A stretch of DNA of 64,000 bases from Glycine soja (lineage: Eukaryota; Streptophyta; Magnoliopsida; Fabales; Fabaceae), in assembly GCF_004193775.1 (NCBI RefSeq), contig NC_041004.1, positions 29,970,411 to 30,034,410 of the forward strand. Reading direction: 5' to 3'. Of the stretch, positions 42,556 to 52,394 are shown piece by piece. Made by a program: the position numbers and the translations under genes. Every line of letters starts with the position of its first letter. The first letter of the stretch is position 1. A model generated the notes under the pieces. The model was not told the DNA's origin. It did no database searches and worked only from the letters and a program-made list of their open reading frames with translations.

Positions 42556-44730
42556 CTAGCTCATCACGTGCCAGTTCCCCACTTGGAAATTGGGATGGCA
42601 CGGCCGCACGAAACTTGGCGGATCTTGTGGAGCCTCCTCTCCTATTGCCGCCACTTCTTCCTCGAACATTATCCCGGCACTTGTGAAACACTGGCTAACA
42701 TGACCGGGCCATGCCCTATCTGCCCAGAGTCTTGATGGTGCATTCCTTCTTCCAAGTTTCCCGGGTTCATACCCTAACCCATATATATACAGGTTACCCC
42801 TAATGTCAACCACATCGGCATTCCCGTGGCTGTCCTTGCCCAGACCCATTCCGGGCTCATAACCGTGCCTGAGCATTACCCGCGCCACCATCAGGGCCGC
42901 ATTAGAGAGACAAGGTAGCAATGGACTTGTTTCCACAGAGGCACAACTTACCACCTCGAAGGATTGGAAAGTTGTTTCCAATGATTCTTTCGCTGCCTCT
43001 ACATATGGTGCTGAGGAGGGGCAGCTTACCAACATATCCTCTTCGCCTGACACTATCACCAAGAGTCCACCAACCGCGAATTTCAATTTCTGGTGAAGCG
43101 TTGAAGGGACCACTCCTAGCGCGTGAATCCATGGCCTCCCCAAAAGGCAGTTGTAGGTAGGATTTATGTCCATCACTTGGAAAACCACATTGCAAGTGTG
43201 GGGGCCTATCTGAATGGGGATGTCAATTTCCCCCATCACCTCCCGCCGACTATCATCGAAGGCTCGTACTACCATCGAACTCGGTTTTAGACGTGACGCA
43301 TTAAAAGGAAGTTTCTCCAAGGTGGTCTTTGGCATCACATTTAAACTTGAACCATTGTCGATGAGTACCTTAGCGACGACATGGTCCATGCATCTGACAG
43401 ACACATGTAGAGCTTTGTTGTTCCCTCTCCCCTCAACTGGAATCTCTTCTTCTGCGAATGCGATATAGTTATTGGTAGTTATGTGATTAACAATGCCTTC
43501 AAATCCCTCAACTGAGATGTCGTGTGCTACATGGGCTTCGTTGAGGACCTTTACCAATAGTGCACGATGAGGCTCGGAGTTTATGAGCAGTTCGAGCAAA
43601 GAGATCCTTGCTGGAGTTTTATTCAATTGCTCAACTACTTTAAACTCACTTTGTTGGATGAGACAAAGGAACTCATGAGCCTCTTCCAAGGTCTCCGCCT
43701 TTCGTTGGAGACCTTCCTTCTTTTCAGCTCCCTTTACCACCGGGGGATCCACTTCTTTTGAGGGGGTGGTCGCGCCTGCGGATTCTTGGGTCATGGGTGC
43801 TTTCCCCTTGGAGGGCAATTCCGCCGAGTGAGGGGGAGCGAACACCCGGCCACTGTGGGTTACGCCACTAAGGCCGGTAATGTTGATCACTTTGGCTGAC
43901 AAGGAGTCAACCTCGGTTGCAGCCCTTTCTCCAAAAGCGGGAGGGGTATATTTCCATGGGACAGCCTTATTGTTTTGATAGGAAAATGGCGTCGGCTTGG
44001 GCACTGTCGGGGGGTACTCAAACCTGGGGCTGATCACATTCCTAGTGAAACATATTACTAGGGCTTTAGGGGTTGGGGGAGCCTTCCTTTCTGCCGACTG
44101 CGTGCAAATCTGCGGTTCTTCCCTACCTCCCTCGGACACTTCGAGCTGCCCCCAGTCCATGAGCCGTTGAAGTAGCTCTTCCACCGCGGGGCAGGTTTCC
44201 ATGTCGTGTGATTCCCCGAGATGAAACAGACATTCGTCGCTTTTGTCTCCGCCACGAGAGACCATGCATGCTGCCTGCAGCGACTGATAGATGAATCTTC
44301 TGGATGTAGCCACATCTTCTAATCTTTTTGACCCTGACGGCCTATCCTTTTTGATGGCGTTTATGCTAGCTCCTCCATGACTGGCTAGTGGATTGGTCTT
44401 AACGTTGGGGCCCTCTTCTTGAAATGATAGCCAGCCAGCATTTATTAGGTGTTGCACCTTATACTTGAATGGCAGGCAAGAATCAATGTTGTGTCCGGGG
44501 GCTCCACTATGGTATGCGCACGTGGCATTTGAGTTGTACCACTTGGGGTATGGTGACTGGAAGACTTTTTTGGGTATGGCCACCGCCAAATGGTTTTCCA
44601 ATAATGAGGGCCATAACTCGGAATACGCCATGGGAATAGGAGAGAACTCGTCTCTCGGGGGGCGCCATGTATTGTTATAGCTCGCGCCAGGAGTCGTATT
44701 ATTGGCTGGCCGGGGTGTGGCTGGAGCCAC
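42556..44730 (-). CDS. gag C-terminus and aspartic protease (A)
   Basis: A 724-codon open stretch. Residues 30-110 match the gag end (YSELWPSLLENHL). Two unusual zinc-binding motifs are visible: CX2HX5HX4C at C71, H74, H80, C85, and CX2HX4HX4C at C167, H170, H175, C180. These are CHHC rather than the usual CCHC. Protease follows, with VLIDNGSSLNVMP (catalytic D458) and CLLGRPWIHALG (529-539). A G-patch-like region, RHGYEPGMGLGKDSHG, sits at 621-636. Upstream gag is in the same frame but cut off by a TAA at about 44836. The protease would process the polyprotein in the virus-like particle. Confidence 0.88.
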   Translation of the reverse strand: MAPATPRPANNTTPGASYNNTWRPPRDEFSPIPMAYSELWPSLLENHLAVAIPKKVFQSPYPKWYNSNATCAYHSGAPGHNIDSCLPFKYKVQHLINAGWLSFQEEGPNVKTNPLASHGGASINAIKKDRPSGSKRLEDVATSRRFIYQSLQAACMVSRGGDKSDECLFHLGESHDMETCPAVEELLQRLMDWGQLEVSEGGREEPQICTQSAERKAPPTPKALVICFTRNVISPRFEYPPTVPKPTPFSYQNNKAVPWKYTPPAFGERAATEVDSLSAKVINITGLSGVTHSGRVFAPPHSAELPSKGKAPMTQESAGATTPSKEVDPPVVKGAEKKEGLQRKAETLEEAHEFLCLIQQSEFKVVEQLNKTPARISLLELLINSEPHRALLVKVLNEAHVAHDISVEGFEGIVNHITTNNYIAFAEEEIPVEGRGNNKALHVSVRCMDHVVAKVLIDNGSSLNVMPKTTLEKLPFNASRLKPSSMVVRAFDDSRREVMGEIDIPIQIGPHTCNVVFQVMDINPTYNCLLGRPWIHALGVVPSTLHQKLKFAVGGLLVIVSGEEDMLVSCPSSAPYVEAAKESLETTFQSFEVVSCASVETSPLLPCLSNAALMVARVMLRHGYEPGMGLGKDSHGNADVVDIRGNLYIYGLGYEPGKLGRRNAPSRLWADRAWPGHVSQCFTSAGIMFEEEVAAIGEEAPQDPPSFVRPCHPNFQVGNWHVMS

Positions 44731-45583
44731 GTGTTGTGCAGACGCTTTTTCCGTTGTGGCAGACCCTTCTACTTGAGTTGGGAGGGAACTTCCAGCTCGG
44801 ATCGAGAAGTTTGGGTGGTTGTGTTGGTATGAGTTTTAAGCATTTTGGGGCGTTTTCATCCACGTTGGGGCGGTGGTGACCGCATGGGTATCCCCTTCCT
44901 TTTTCCGTGTGCCCACCACTAGGGCTCTTCTATTGCTGTTGGGGCCAGCGTTGGAGGCGTATTCAAACTTGCCTTTCCTCAGTCCGGACTCGATTCTCTC
45001 TCCGGCGAAGATAAGGTCTGCAAAGTTGGCTGGCATATATCCTATCAGCTTCTCGTAGTAGAACGTAGGCAGCGTATCTACCATGATCGTGATCATTTCC
45101 CTCTCAGTCATGGGTTGGATGACTTGGGCTACTAGGTCTCTCCACCATATTCCTTGATGGACTCATGTTCCCGTTTGCTCATGCTCTGAAGTTGGTTCCG
45201 ATCGGGAGCCATATCCGTGTTGTATTGGTATTGCCTAATGAAAGCAGTTGTCAAGTCTTTCCATGACCGGACCTGAGAGGCTTCCGGATTTGTGTACCAC
45301 GCCACTGCTGCTCCGACTAAGCTGTCTTGAAAGAAGTGCATTAATAGTTTTTCGTCCGTGGAATATGCCCCCATCCTTCGGCAATACATCCGAAGATGAC
45401 TCTTTGGACACATCGTCCCTTTATATTTATCGAAGTCTGGTACCTTAAACTTAGGAGGAATGATGATGTCAGGTACTAGACACAGATTGGCTAAATCCGA
45501 GAAAGGATAATGGTCGAGGCCTTCCACCGCTCTCAATCTCTCTTCCAGCAGATCGATCTTTCCCTTGTCTTTTGAAATGGGAG
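44731..45583 (-). pseudogene. gag capsid region of A, broken and cut by element B
   Basis: Minus-strand frames give the retrotransposon capsid domain: LEERLRAVEGLDHYPF, VPDFDKYKGTMCPKSHLRMY, HFFQDSLVGAAVAWYTN and SWKDLTTAFIRQYQY. A small deletion after ESIKEY shifts the frame near 45137; the next frame continues WWRDLVAQVIQPMTERE. A TAA near 44836 then interrupts the frame before NSYQHNH. At 45583 element B interrupts the codons before ISKDKGK. The gag sequence resumes at 61773. It encoded the capsid. Confidence 0.88.
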
Positions 45584-46043
45584 TGTCGCAACCTACCCTT
45601 CGGCGAGAGGGCGACGCGTGACTCGCGGGATGCGTGTTCCACGAAAGGAATACGCGCGGAGTCGCCACCAACGTTTATTTGAGGAAAACGTCGGAAAAAC
45701 CGGAAAAGACGCGATCTACGAACTTTTAAGTGAAAGGTTCGGGAGTTGTATTTACGCACGGGGAAGGTATTAGCACCCCACACGTCCGTCCCAAGGGACG
45801 GCAGCCTTTAATCGAATGTGCAAACATGACTTTGATTTTTACGTTCCCTTTTATGTCCTTATATCCTTTATACCCTTTTTATATTTTTCTCTTTTTTGTG
45901 GTCGACAAGGGTGTTTCCCTTTGCTCCTACGTATTCCTCAATTTGTGATGAGGAAATCAGACCTACGTAGTTCTTTCGGAACAAAGTGTTTGGTTAAGTT
46001 GTTTTTTTATCTTTTTGCAAGATATATTTTGATTGAACAAAAA

Positions 46044-46309
46044 GGTCATTTGAGGTGTTGGACCATTAAATGATCTTTTGATTTTGAAAGGAGAGAAACG
46101 TTAAGGTGTTGGACCATTAACGATCTCTCGGGGTGGTCGACAAAAGCGGGGCTTTTGCTCCTACGTATCCTCAATTGCGATGAGGAAATCAGACCTACGT
46201 AGTTCTTGCAAAAGCGGTAAAGTTACATGTTGATTTTATGCTTTTGAACGATCCATGTTAACCGATAAAAGCAAAGAGGACCGTTTAAGGCGTTGGACCT
46301 TAAAACGGT
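46044..46309 (-). other. Three GTTGGACC hairpins in the B LTR leader region
   Basis: Three hairpins share the core GGYGTTGGACC but have different stems that still pair: 46044-46074 (CATTTGA / TTAAATG), 46091-46129 (GAGAGAAACGTTAA / TTAACGATCTCTC) and 46280-46309 (ACCGTTTAAGG / CCTTAAAACGGT). All lie downstream of the TATA box in the transcribed direction. In RNA sense the loop is CCAAC. Repeated in the other LTR at 60120-60385. Confidence 0.7.
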
Positions 46310-46965
46310 TTTTAGTGATTTTTCGGAAAAAAACTTGATTTGTGAGTTGATTTTAGTCTTAGTTTCACTTTGGTTATTAATCAATTCATTCAAGGAAACT
46401 TCCAAAGAAAAACGTCCGATTGATTTTTTTTATTATTTTATTCAAAGATATTTTGATTATTTTATTATTATTTTTCAAGATATTTTGATTATTTTATTAT
46501 TATTTTACTTTTTTTGGTTTAACCGAGGTTATAGCGTGAACGATCGGTTAGATTTCGTTTTAACAGTGATTAAACGAGATTACAACACAAATGATCGGTT
46601 GAAATTCATTTTATCATTTATTAGACGAGAAAATGGCTTAAATAAATGGTTAAAGCACGTTAAAAACGGAAGAAAAGAAAGCTGAAAGTAAACGAAATTA
46701 AAGTGAAAGTACACAAAACAAGAAATGAATTGAAAGTCTAGAATTCGAAAACTTACCCGTTGAAGAACGAAGAACGAACGAAGAACGGATGAAGAACGGT
46801 GAAGAACGACAAAGAACGATGAAGAATTTCCACAGAATCGCTTACGGAAGCGTTACGGAAGTACTTCGACTTGATTTTTCTTCACGAAAACGTGTTTTTT
46901 GCCCAAAATAGCCGAAATGCATAGCCAAAGGGGTCTTGAACATTTTGAAACAGCTCCCCCCTCCC

Positions 46966-46975
46966 CTATTTATAG
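46966..46975 (-). promoter_or_regulatory. TATA box in the B LTR
   Basis: Minus-strand CTATAAATAG. The copy at 61042-61051 in the 5' LTR would start the genomic RNA. Element A has the same box at 32533-32542. Confidence 0.7.
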
Positions 46976-47589
46976 AAAAAAAGGGAGGTGCTTGCCGCCC
47001 AAAGACTTAATGAAGAAGATTTCTAAGCGCACCTGAATTACTAAGTTCACCCCCCTTTTCGTATTTTACGGAAAAGTTACGGAAGCCTTACGGAACTGTT
47101 TTCGAATTTGATTTTCATCTTTTTTCTCTTCCCTTTCACCAATGTTAAGTGGAATATGCTTACCCAAGGTTTTCGGAAATTTTACGGAAGTATTACGGAA
47201 GCCGCGGAAGCCCCGAAAACCATTTTTCAAAAACGTGGAGGAGCTTGCCGCCCAGTTGCTTCCTCCTTAAGCAACCCAACTTCCAAAATGTTCTGGAAGG
47301 GCCTAGATTTGAATTGCTATTTACACCCCTATCATGATAAGTTCACCCCCTTACCTTTTTTGGTGATTCTTTTTTCGTAAAGTTACGGAAACTTACGAAT
47401 CTCGTAACGATACTTGTTTTCTTTCCGTAATGTTACGGAACCTTGCAGATTACATAATCATCCCCTTTTTGACTTACGGAATGTTACGGAATCTCACTTA
47501 ATTATGCAACGATGCTTCCATTTGATTTCCGGTGTGTCACGGAAACTTACGGATTGTGCATCAATATTTTTTGGTTTTCCGGCATGTCC

Positions 47590-48012
47590 TGGAATTTCAC
47601 AAATTGCCTAATGATGGGTGCCAAGCACCTCACAAGGACCAAAGAAAGGTCGCATGTCATCAAGCAAAGGTCCCCGGACGAAATTAGGGTATGACAGTTG
47701 CCCCTCTTTACTTGTCTTTTATTGGAGATAAAAGGAAAGTAAAGACAAGACACTAATTTCGTTCCTCTCGATTTGACGAGAGTCGCGGGTGACCATAAAA
47801 TCTCCACATGCAAATGACTTGTTGTTCCCGGAATTTCACAAATTGCCTAATGATGGGTGCCAAGCACCTCACAAGGACCAAAGAAAGGTCGCATGTCATC
47901 AAGCAAAGGTCCCCGGACGAAAATTAGGGTATGACACTAATTTCGCTCCTCTCGGTTGACGAGAGTCGCGGGTGACCATGAAATTTCCGCATGTAAATGA
48001 CTTGTTGTTCCC
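47590..48012. repeat. Duplication of the LTR/internal boundary with loss of the PPT in one copy
   Basis: The last about 107 bp of the LTR, from GGAATTTCACAAATTGCC to GGGTATGACA, recur at about 47831-47936. The downstream CTAATTTCG...CGAGAGTCGCGGGTGACC segment also recurs (47755-47827 and 47937-48012). In the second copy the PPT and about 50 bp after it are missing, so GACA joins directly to CTAATTTCG. Confidence 0.85.
47697..47713 (-). other. Polypurine tract of element B
   Basis: Minus-strand AAGTAAAGAGGGGCAAC abuts the LTR start TGTCATACCC. This fixes 45584-47696 as the 3' LTR. Confidence 0.88.
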
Positions 48013-48116
48013 GGAGGAACAAAAGGTGCAGAAGACTGTGTCAGCCTCTGCATGCTATCAAGCGTTCTGTCTTACAGATAGCAAAAGAATGTTTATACGG
48101 ATAACCACTCGGGTAT

Positions 48117-49115
48117 TTCCGCGTATCATCGGGCCCGCCGCCTCTGGATGATACAAGGGTGCAGAATGACCAAATTTGGTCTCTGCTTGTCATCAGGCCC
48201 GCCGCCTCTGGATGACAAAAGGGAGCGGATAACCGTAAGGTATCTCCGCGTATCATCGGGCCCGCCGCCTCTGGATGATACAAGGGTGCAGAATGACCAA
48301 ACTTGGTCTCTGCTTGCCATCGGGCCCGCCGCCTCTGGATGACAAAAGGGTGCGGATAACCGTAAGGTATCTCCGCGTATCATCGGGCCCGCCGCCTCTG
48401 GATGACAAAAGGGTGCGGATAACCGTAAGGTATCTCCGCGTATCATCGGGCCCGCCGCCTCTGGATGATACAAGGGTGCAGAATGACCAAACTTGGTCTC
48501 TGCTTGTCATCGGGCCCGCCGCCCCTGGATGACAAAAGGGTACGCATAACCGTAAGGTATCTCCGCGTATCATCGGGCTCGCCGCCTCTGGATGATACAA
48601 GGGTGCAGAATGACCAAACTTGGTCTCTGCTTGTCATCGGGCCCGCCGCCTCTGGATGACAAAAGGGTGCGGATAACCGTAAGGTATCTCCGCGTATCAT
48701 CGGGCCCGCCGCCTCTGGATGATACAAGGGTGCAGAATGACCAAATTTTGTCTCTGCTTATCATCGGGCCCGCCGCCTCTGGATGACAAAAGGGTGCGGA
48801 TAACCATAAGGTATCTCCACGTATCATCGGGCCCGCCGCCTCTGGATGATACAAGGGTACAGAATGACCAAACTTGGTCTCTGCTTGTCATCGGGCCCGC
48901 CGCCTCTGGATGACAAAAGGGTGCGGATAACCGTAAGGTATCTCCGCGTATCATCGGGCCCGCCGCCTCTGGATGATACAAGGGTACAGAATGACCAAAC
49001 TTGGTCTCTGCTTGTCATCGGGCCCGCCGCCTCTGGATGACAAAAGGGTGCGGATAACCGTAAGGTATCTCCGCGTATCATCGGGCCCGCCGCCTCTGGA
49101 TGATACAAGGGTGCA
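48117..49115. repeat. 127-bp tandem array built of two alternating half-units
   Basis: About eight 127-bp units, each formed from two related 63-64 bp halves that share CATCGGGCCCGCCGCCTCTG plus GATGA. Half one continues TACAAGGGTGCAGAATGACC; half two continues CAAAAGGGTGCGGATAACCG. The A-B alternation is broken once, at about 48340-48440, by two consecutive B halves. It is strikingly GC-rich for this region. Open frames on both strands repeat every 127 bp and are artefacts. Confidence 0.95.
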
Positions 49116-50129
49116 CGTCACATGACCTCAGGGTCAGTATGACAAAGATTATGGGGCGGCCGACAAAAGCAAGGCTCTTGCTCCTACGTATCCTCCAATG
49201 AGGAACTCAGACCTACGTAGTTCTGGATAACTTGTGAGACTTGAAAAGTCTCCATCGGAAAATGCTGACATCTCCGGAAAAGGCGCAGATGACCACATTG
49301 GCCTCTGCTCGTCAATCACACTTGGGGTCACTGAATGACGAGGTGCGGATAACCGTAAGGTGTCCCCGCGGGCTACCAGCTCTTGAATCATAACAACAAA
49401 AGGCGGTGTGGTCGACAAAAGCGAGGCTCTTGCTCCTACGTATCCTCCAATGAGGAACTCAGACCTACGTAGTTCTGGATAACTTGTGAGACTTGAAAAA
49501 GTCTCGGTGTTTTCTTTACTAAAATGCAAACATGCTTTAGTAAAGAGATAAATATTCCAACTGATTAGAGCAGCATACGCTTTTTTGAGTGAAAAACAAT
49601 GCGTTTACCGGGGAAGGAGAGTCTGCTGATGAAATCCCCCCATAACCTTATATGAGATTTTGGATGTTAGCATTTTGTTTCTAAATGACCATTTAGAGGA
49701 AACACTGGGTTCGACAAAAATAGAAGAAATCCACTCAAAGTGTATCAATCTCGCACAGGTAAGTGTTTTATCCTAATTCCGAACCATAGATATGTCATGA
49801 CTTAACTTTGCAAATTATTTCCTATCAAATCAAAAATTACATGTGTGATCATGGATCAATAGGACTTCCCTTGGGAATGGGTTCTTTTGGTGGGTTTTTC
49901 AGCTTTTGTGTGTTTTTGGCTTTTGATTTTTTGTTGGCTTTTCCTTTTCTGTTTTTGTTTAGTGTGGGGCGAAAAAGTCGCTAACGCACTGATTTTGGTT
50001 GGCAATTAAAGGGAGAAGACCATTTTAGGTCACGGTTTCCTTTCCTTCTTTTTGTTCATTTGGTGACAATTCTGTATTGTTCAGATATTGTCCGGTCTAA
50101 AGACCTCTCTGCACATTTCTTCTGGTTTC

Positions 50130-50325
50130 TTTGACCAGGAGCTTTCTTCTCTTCCTTTTTTACTTTCTCCCATTCTTTGGTTGGGAATTTTCTTTCTTTT
50201 CTTTTTGCTTTCTCCCACTCTTTGATTGGGAATTTCCTTTCTTTTCTTTTTGCTTTCTCCCACTTTTTGATTGGGAATTTCCTTTCTTTTCTTTTTGCTT
50301 TCTCTTTGATTGGAAATTTTCCTTC
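50130..50325. repeat. Pyrimidine-rich tandem array, unit about 45 bp
   Basis: Four copies of TTTGATTGGGAATTTCCTTTC alternating with GCTTTCTCCCACTC, a match to 1740-1900 in D2 but with an independent copy arrangement. Confidence 0.85.
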
Positions 50326-50895
50326 TTTCCTTTTTTGCTTCCGAGGGTAAGGATTATAGTGAGTCATGATTTTGGATCAAGGTTTGTAGAATGGCTAGAC
50401 ATGATACATGTCGGGGTTTGGTTTGGCTCAAGGATAAAAGGGGTGCCCCACATTATTTCCATGACACAAATGCAAAAATGATGATTTGGAAACTTTATGC
50501 AAAACTTGTCATGCATGCACCTATGCGGACACTCAAGTGTCAAATTTTTATGGTCATGTGATGCTAGGGCTCAGGATTCATTTCCTCTATTTTAGTCAAC
50601 CCAATGTTTCCAAAATATGTTCTTTTATCCATTTGTGCATTCATCCAAGTCCATTTCGGGCGTCCGAGAAAATTTTCACAGCATTCACCTTTCAGGTGTA
50701 TACACATTTTTTCAAAAACTAGTTATGATCAGTGAATTTTTTCAAAGAAAAGTTGGAAGTCATCTCTTTTCAAAAGCATATCGGTTTTTCAACTAAACAA
50801 CTTATTTTTCTTTTTTCTCTCTTTTTTTTCTTCTTTTTTTTTATTTGTTTATTTCTTTTTCTTGTTTGTTTTTTTTTTCTTCTCTTTTTTTTTCA

Positions 50896-51260
50896 TGAGG
50901 TATTTTGCTATATACATGCATATCCAAGGTATCTTGCTACCTAAACATACATATATATGTTTTGTAAGGTATTTTTGCTATATACATGCATATCCAAGGT
51001 ATCTTTCTACCTAAACATACATATATATTTTGTGAAGTATTTTTTGTTTACATACATGCATATCTAAGGTATCTTTCTACCTAAACATACATATATATAT
51101 TTTGTGAAGTGTTTTTTGTTTGCATACATGCATATCTAAGGTATTTTTCTACCTAAACATACATATATATATTTTGTGAAGTGTTTTTTTGTTTACATAC
51201 ATGCATATCTAAGGTATTTTCACTACCTAAACATACATATATATGTTTTGTAAGGTATGA
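50896..51260. repeat. GGTATC/CATACATATA module array, five units
   Basis: Units of about 63-70 bp containing TACATGCATATC, AAGGTATCTTTCTACC and TAAACATACATATATA. Counterpart of 2485-2770. Confidence 0.85.
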
Positions 51261-51559
51261 CTACCTTCCGAGCTTGCGCTTGTTTTATTTAAATTCCCAG
51301 GATCATGAGCAACTAGGTGCGTCCTACTATAAAAAGTGATCAAATAGCAGGCAGAAATTTAAAAGGTACTAGGTTGCCTCCTAGTAGCGCTTCTTTAACG
51401 TCTTGAGCTGGACGCCTTATGACTTGTAGATCACGGACCTAGTACTTTGCTTACCTTTGGCTTTGGACTTGGTCGCTTGCTGGTCGGCCATGTGTCGTAG
51501 GCAACGCTCTAACCTTTTTGCGGATGAGCTGAGGTGAACTCTAGAGGTGGTGGCGGTGT

Positions 51560-52260
51560 GTCTATTGCCCGCTACCGGCCATCCCAATGCTGCTGTGGTG
51601 TTTCGCCCTGCACCTGCCTGGGGGCGCAGTACTTCTTGATGAAAGCTCGATTAGTAGGGGGCATGATGCCCTTGCTGGAGGTGACAGGTACTCCGTAGAA
51701 CTGACAGAGACCCGTAATTAGAGCTTGACAACTCCAAGACCCTGTTGGACTTCTTCGGGTCCACTGGGTGTCTTGCAGGCGCGATCCCTGCAAACAATAG
51801 ATGAAATCAGAAATCAGTTGAGCGATGTGCATACTTACCTATGATGACGTGACCTTGCCGGGGGGGTACGGGCACCCTATAGGACTGATAGAGGCTCGTA
51901 ACCAGAGCTGGAAACCCTAGGGCCCTGTTTGACTTTTTCAGGTCCACTGGGTGTCTTTGTGGGTGCGATCCCTGCAAACAATAGATGGCATCAGAAATCA
52001 GTTGAACCATATGCATACTTACCCATGTCGGGACGACACAGACCAACTGATACTTTTGCAGGGGGGATTGGCATTGCGGTCGCTGGGCAGAATGTTGCTA
52101 AGTAGCAATGTCATCTATATCTGTGTAAGAGTGGTCATGTTGGTGCGCATGATCCGCACTCGTCTCTTTGCAGCGGCACGGGTGAAATCTTGCCCCGGTA
52201 TGCATAGTAGCTGTGTGATAGCCTCCCTCTCTGGTTGTGCTCGCACAGTTGGCCCTCCTC
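51560..52260 (-). pseudogene. Decayed, partly duplicated accessory ORF of B
   Basis: Two overlapping minus-strand frames (51572-51832 and 51807-52046) both encode the same region of the accessory protein. One has HIAQLISDFIYCLQGSRLQD and ALITGLCQFYGVPVTSSKG; the other has HMVQLISDAIYCLQGSHPQR and ALVTSLYQSYRVPVPP. The intact counterpart in A reads HVAQLIADAIYLFAGM. The remnant is therefore a tandem duplication of about 220-240 bp inside a frame broken by indels. Further right (to about 52230) more N-terminal sequence is recognisable on the minus strand (RRVRIMRTNMTTL-like). Confidence 0.7.
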
Positions 52261-52394
52261 CAATATCAAGGGGTGGCCCAGGAACCGTGAAAAGGAAACT
52301 ACTGGTCCCTTAACCGGGAGTGCAAGTCTTGGTTAAGCATTTAAGGATAGAGGACCTTAAATTCTCTTAAGGTGCGGATGTGGAGCACACTGAA

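Larger units (their letters stand above)
45584..47696 (-). mobile_element. 3' LTR of element B
   Basis: Bounded by TGTCGCAACC and GGTATGACA. By eye it differs from the 5' LTR at only two sites, 46738 (A vs C) and 47449 (A vs G), over 2113 bp. In element sense, U3 runs from 47696 to the TATA box (CTATAAATAG at 46966-46975) and contains many CCGTAAC/TTACGGAA phrases. R-U5 runs from there to 45584 and contains two CTACGTAG modules (45898-45975, 46133-46208) and three GTTGGACC hairpins. Open frames inside, such as 46293-46685, are identical in both LTRs and look non-coding. Confidence 0.95.
49116..51560 (-). other. Non-coding 3' region of B
   Basis: Contains two CTACGTAG modules (49153-49225, 49408-49475), a degenerate half-unit of the 127-bp array (49280-49370), the stretch shared with A 33880-34860, a pyrimidine array (50130-50325) and the GGTATC/CATACATATA array (50896-51260). 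No protein supported. Confidence 0.65.

Noticed and set aside
46293..46685. 130-codon frame repeated at 60369-60761
   Set aside because: Lies in the LTR R-U5 region, low-complexity Ile/Phe/Leu composition, no domain; identical only because the LTRs are identical.
48041..49108. Stacked open frames of 64-115 codons on both strands
   Set aside because: They recur with exact 127-bp offsets and follow the repeat, not a gene.
48117..49115. Regularly spaced repeats reminiscent of a CRISPR array
   Set aside because: Spacers are not unique: the whole 127-bp unit repeats, in a plant retrotransposon. It is a tandem satellite-like array.
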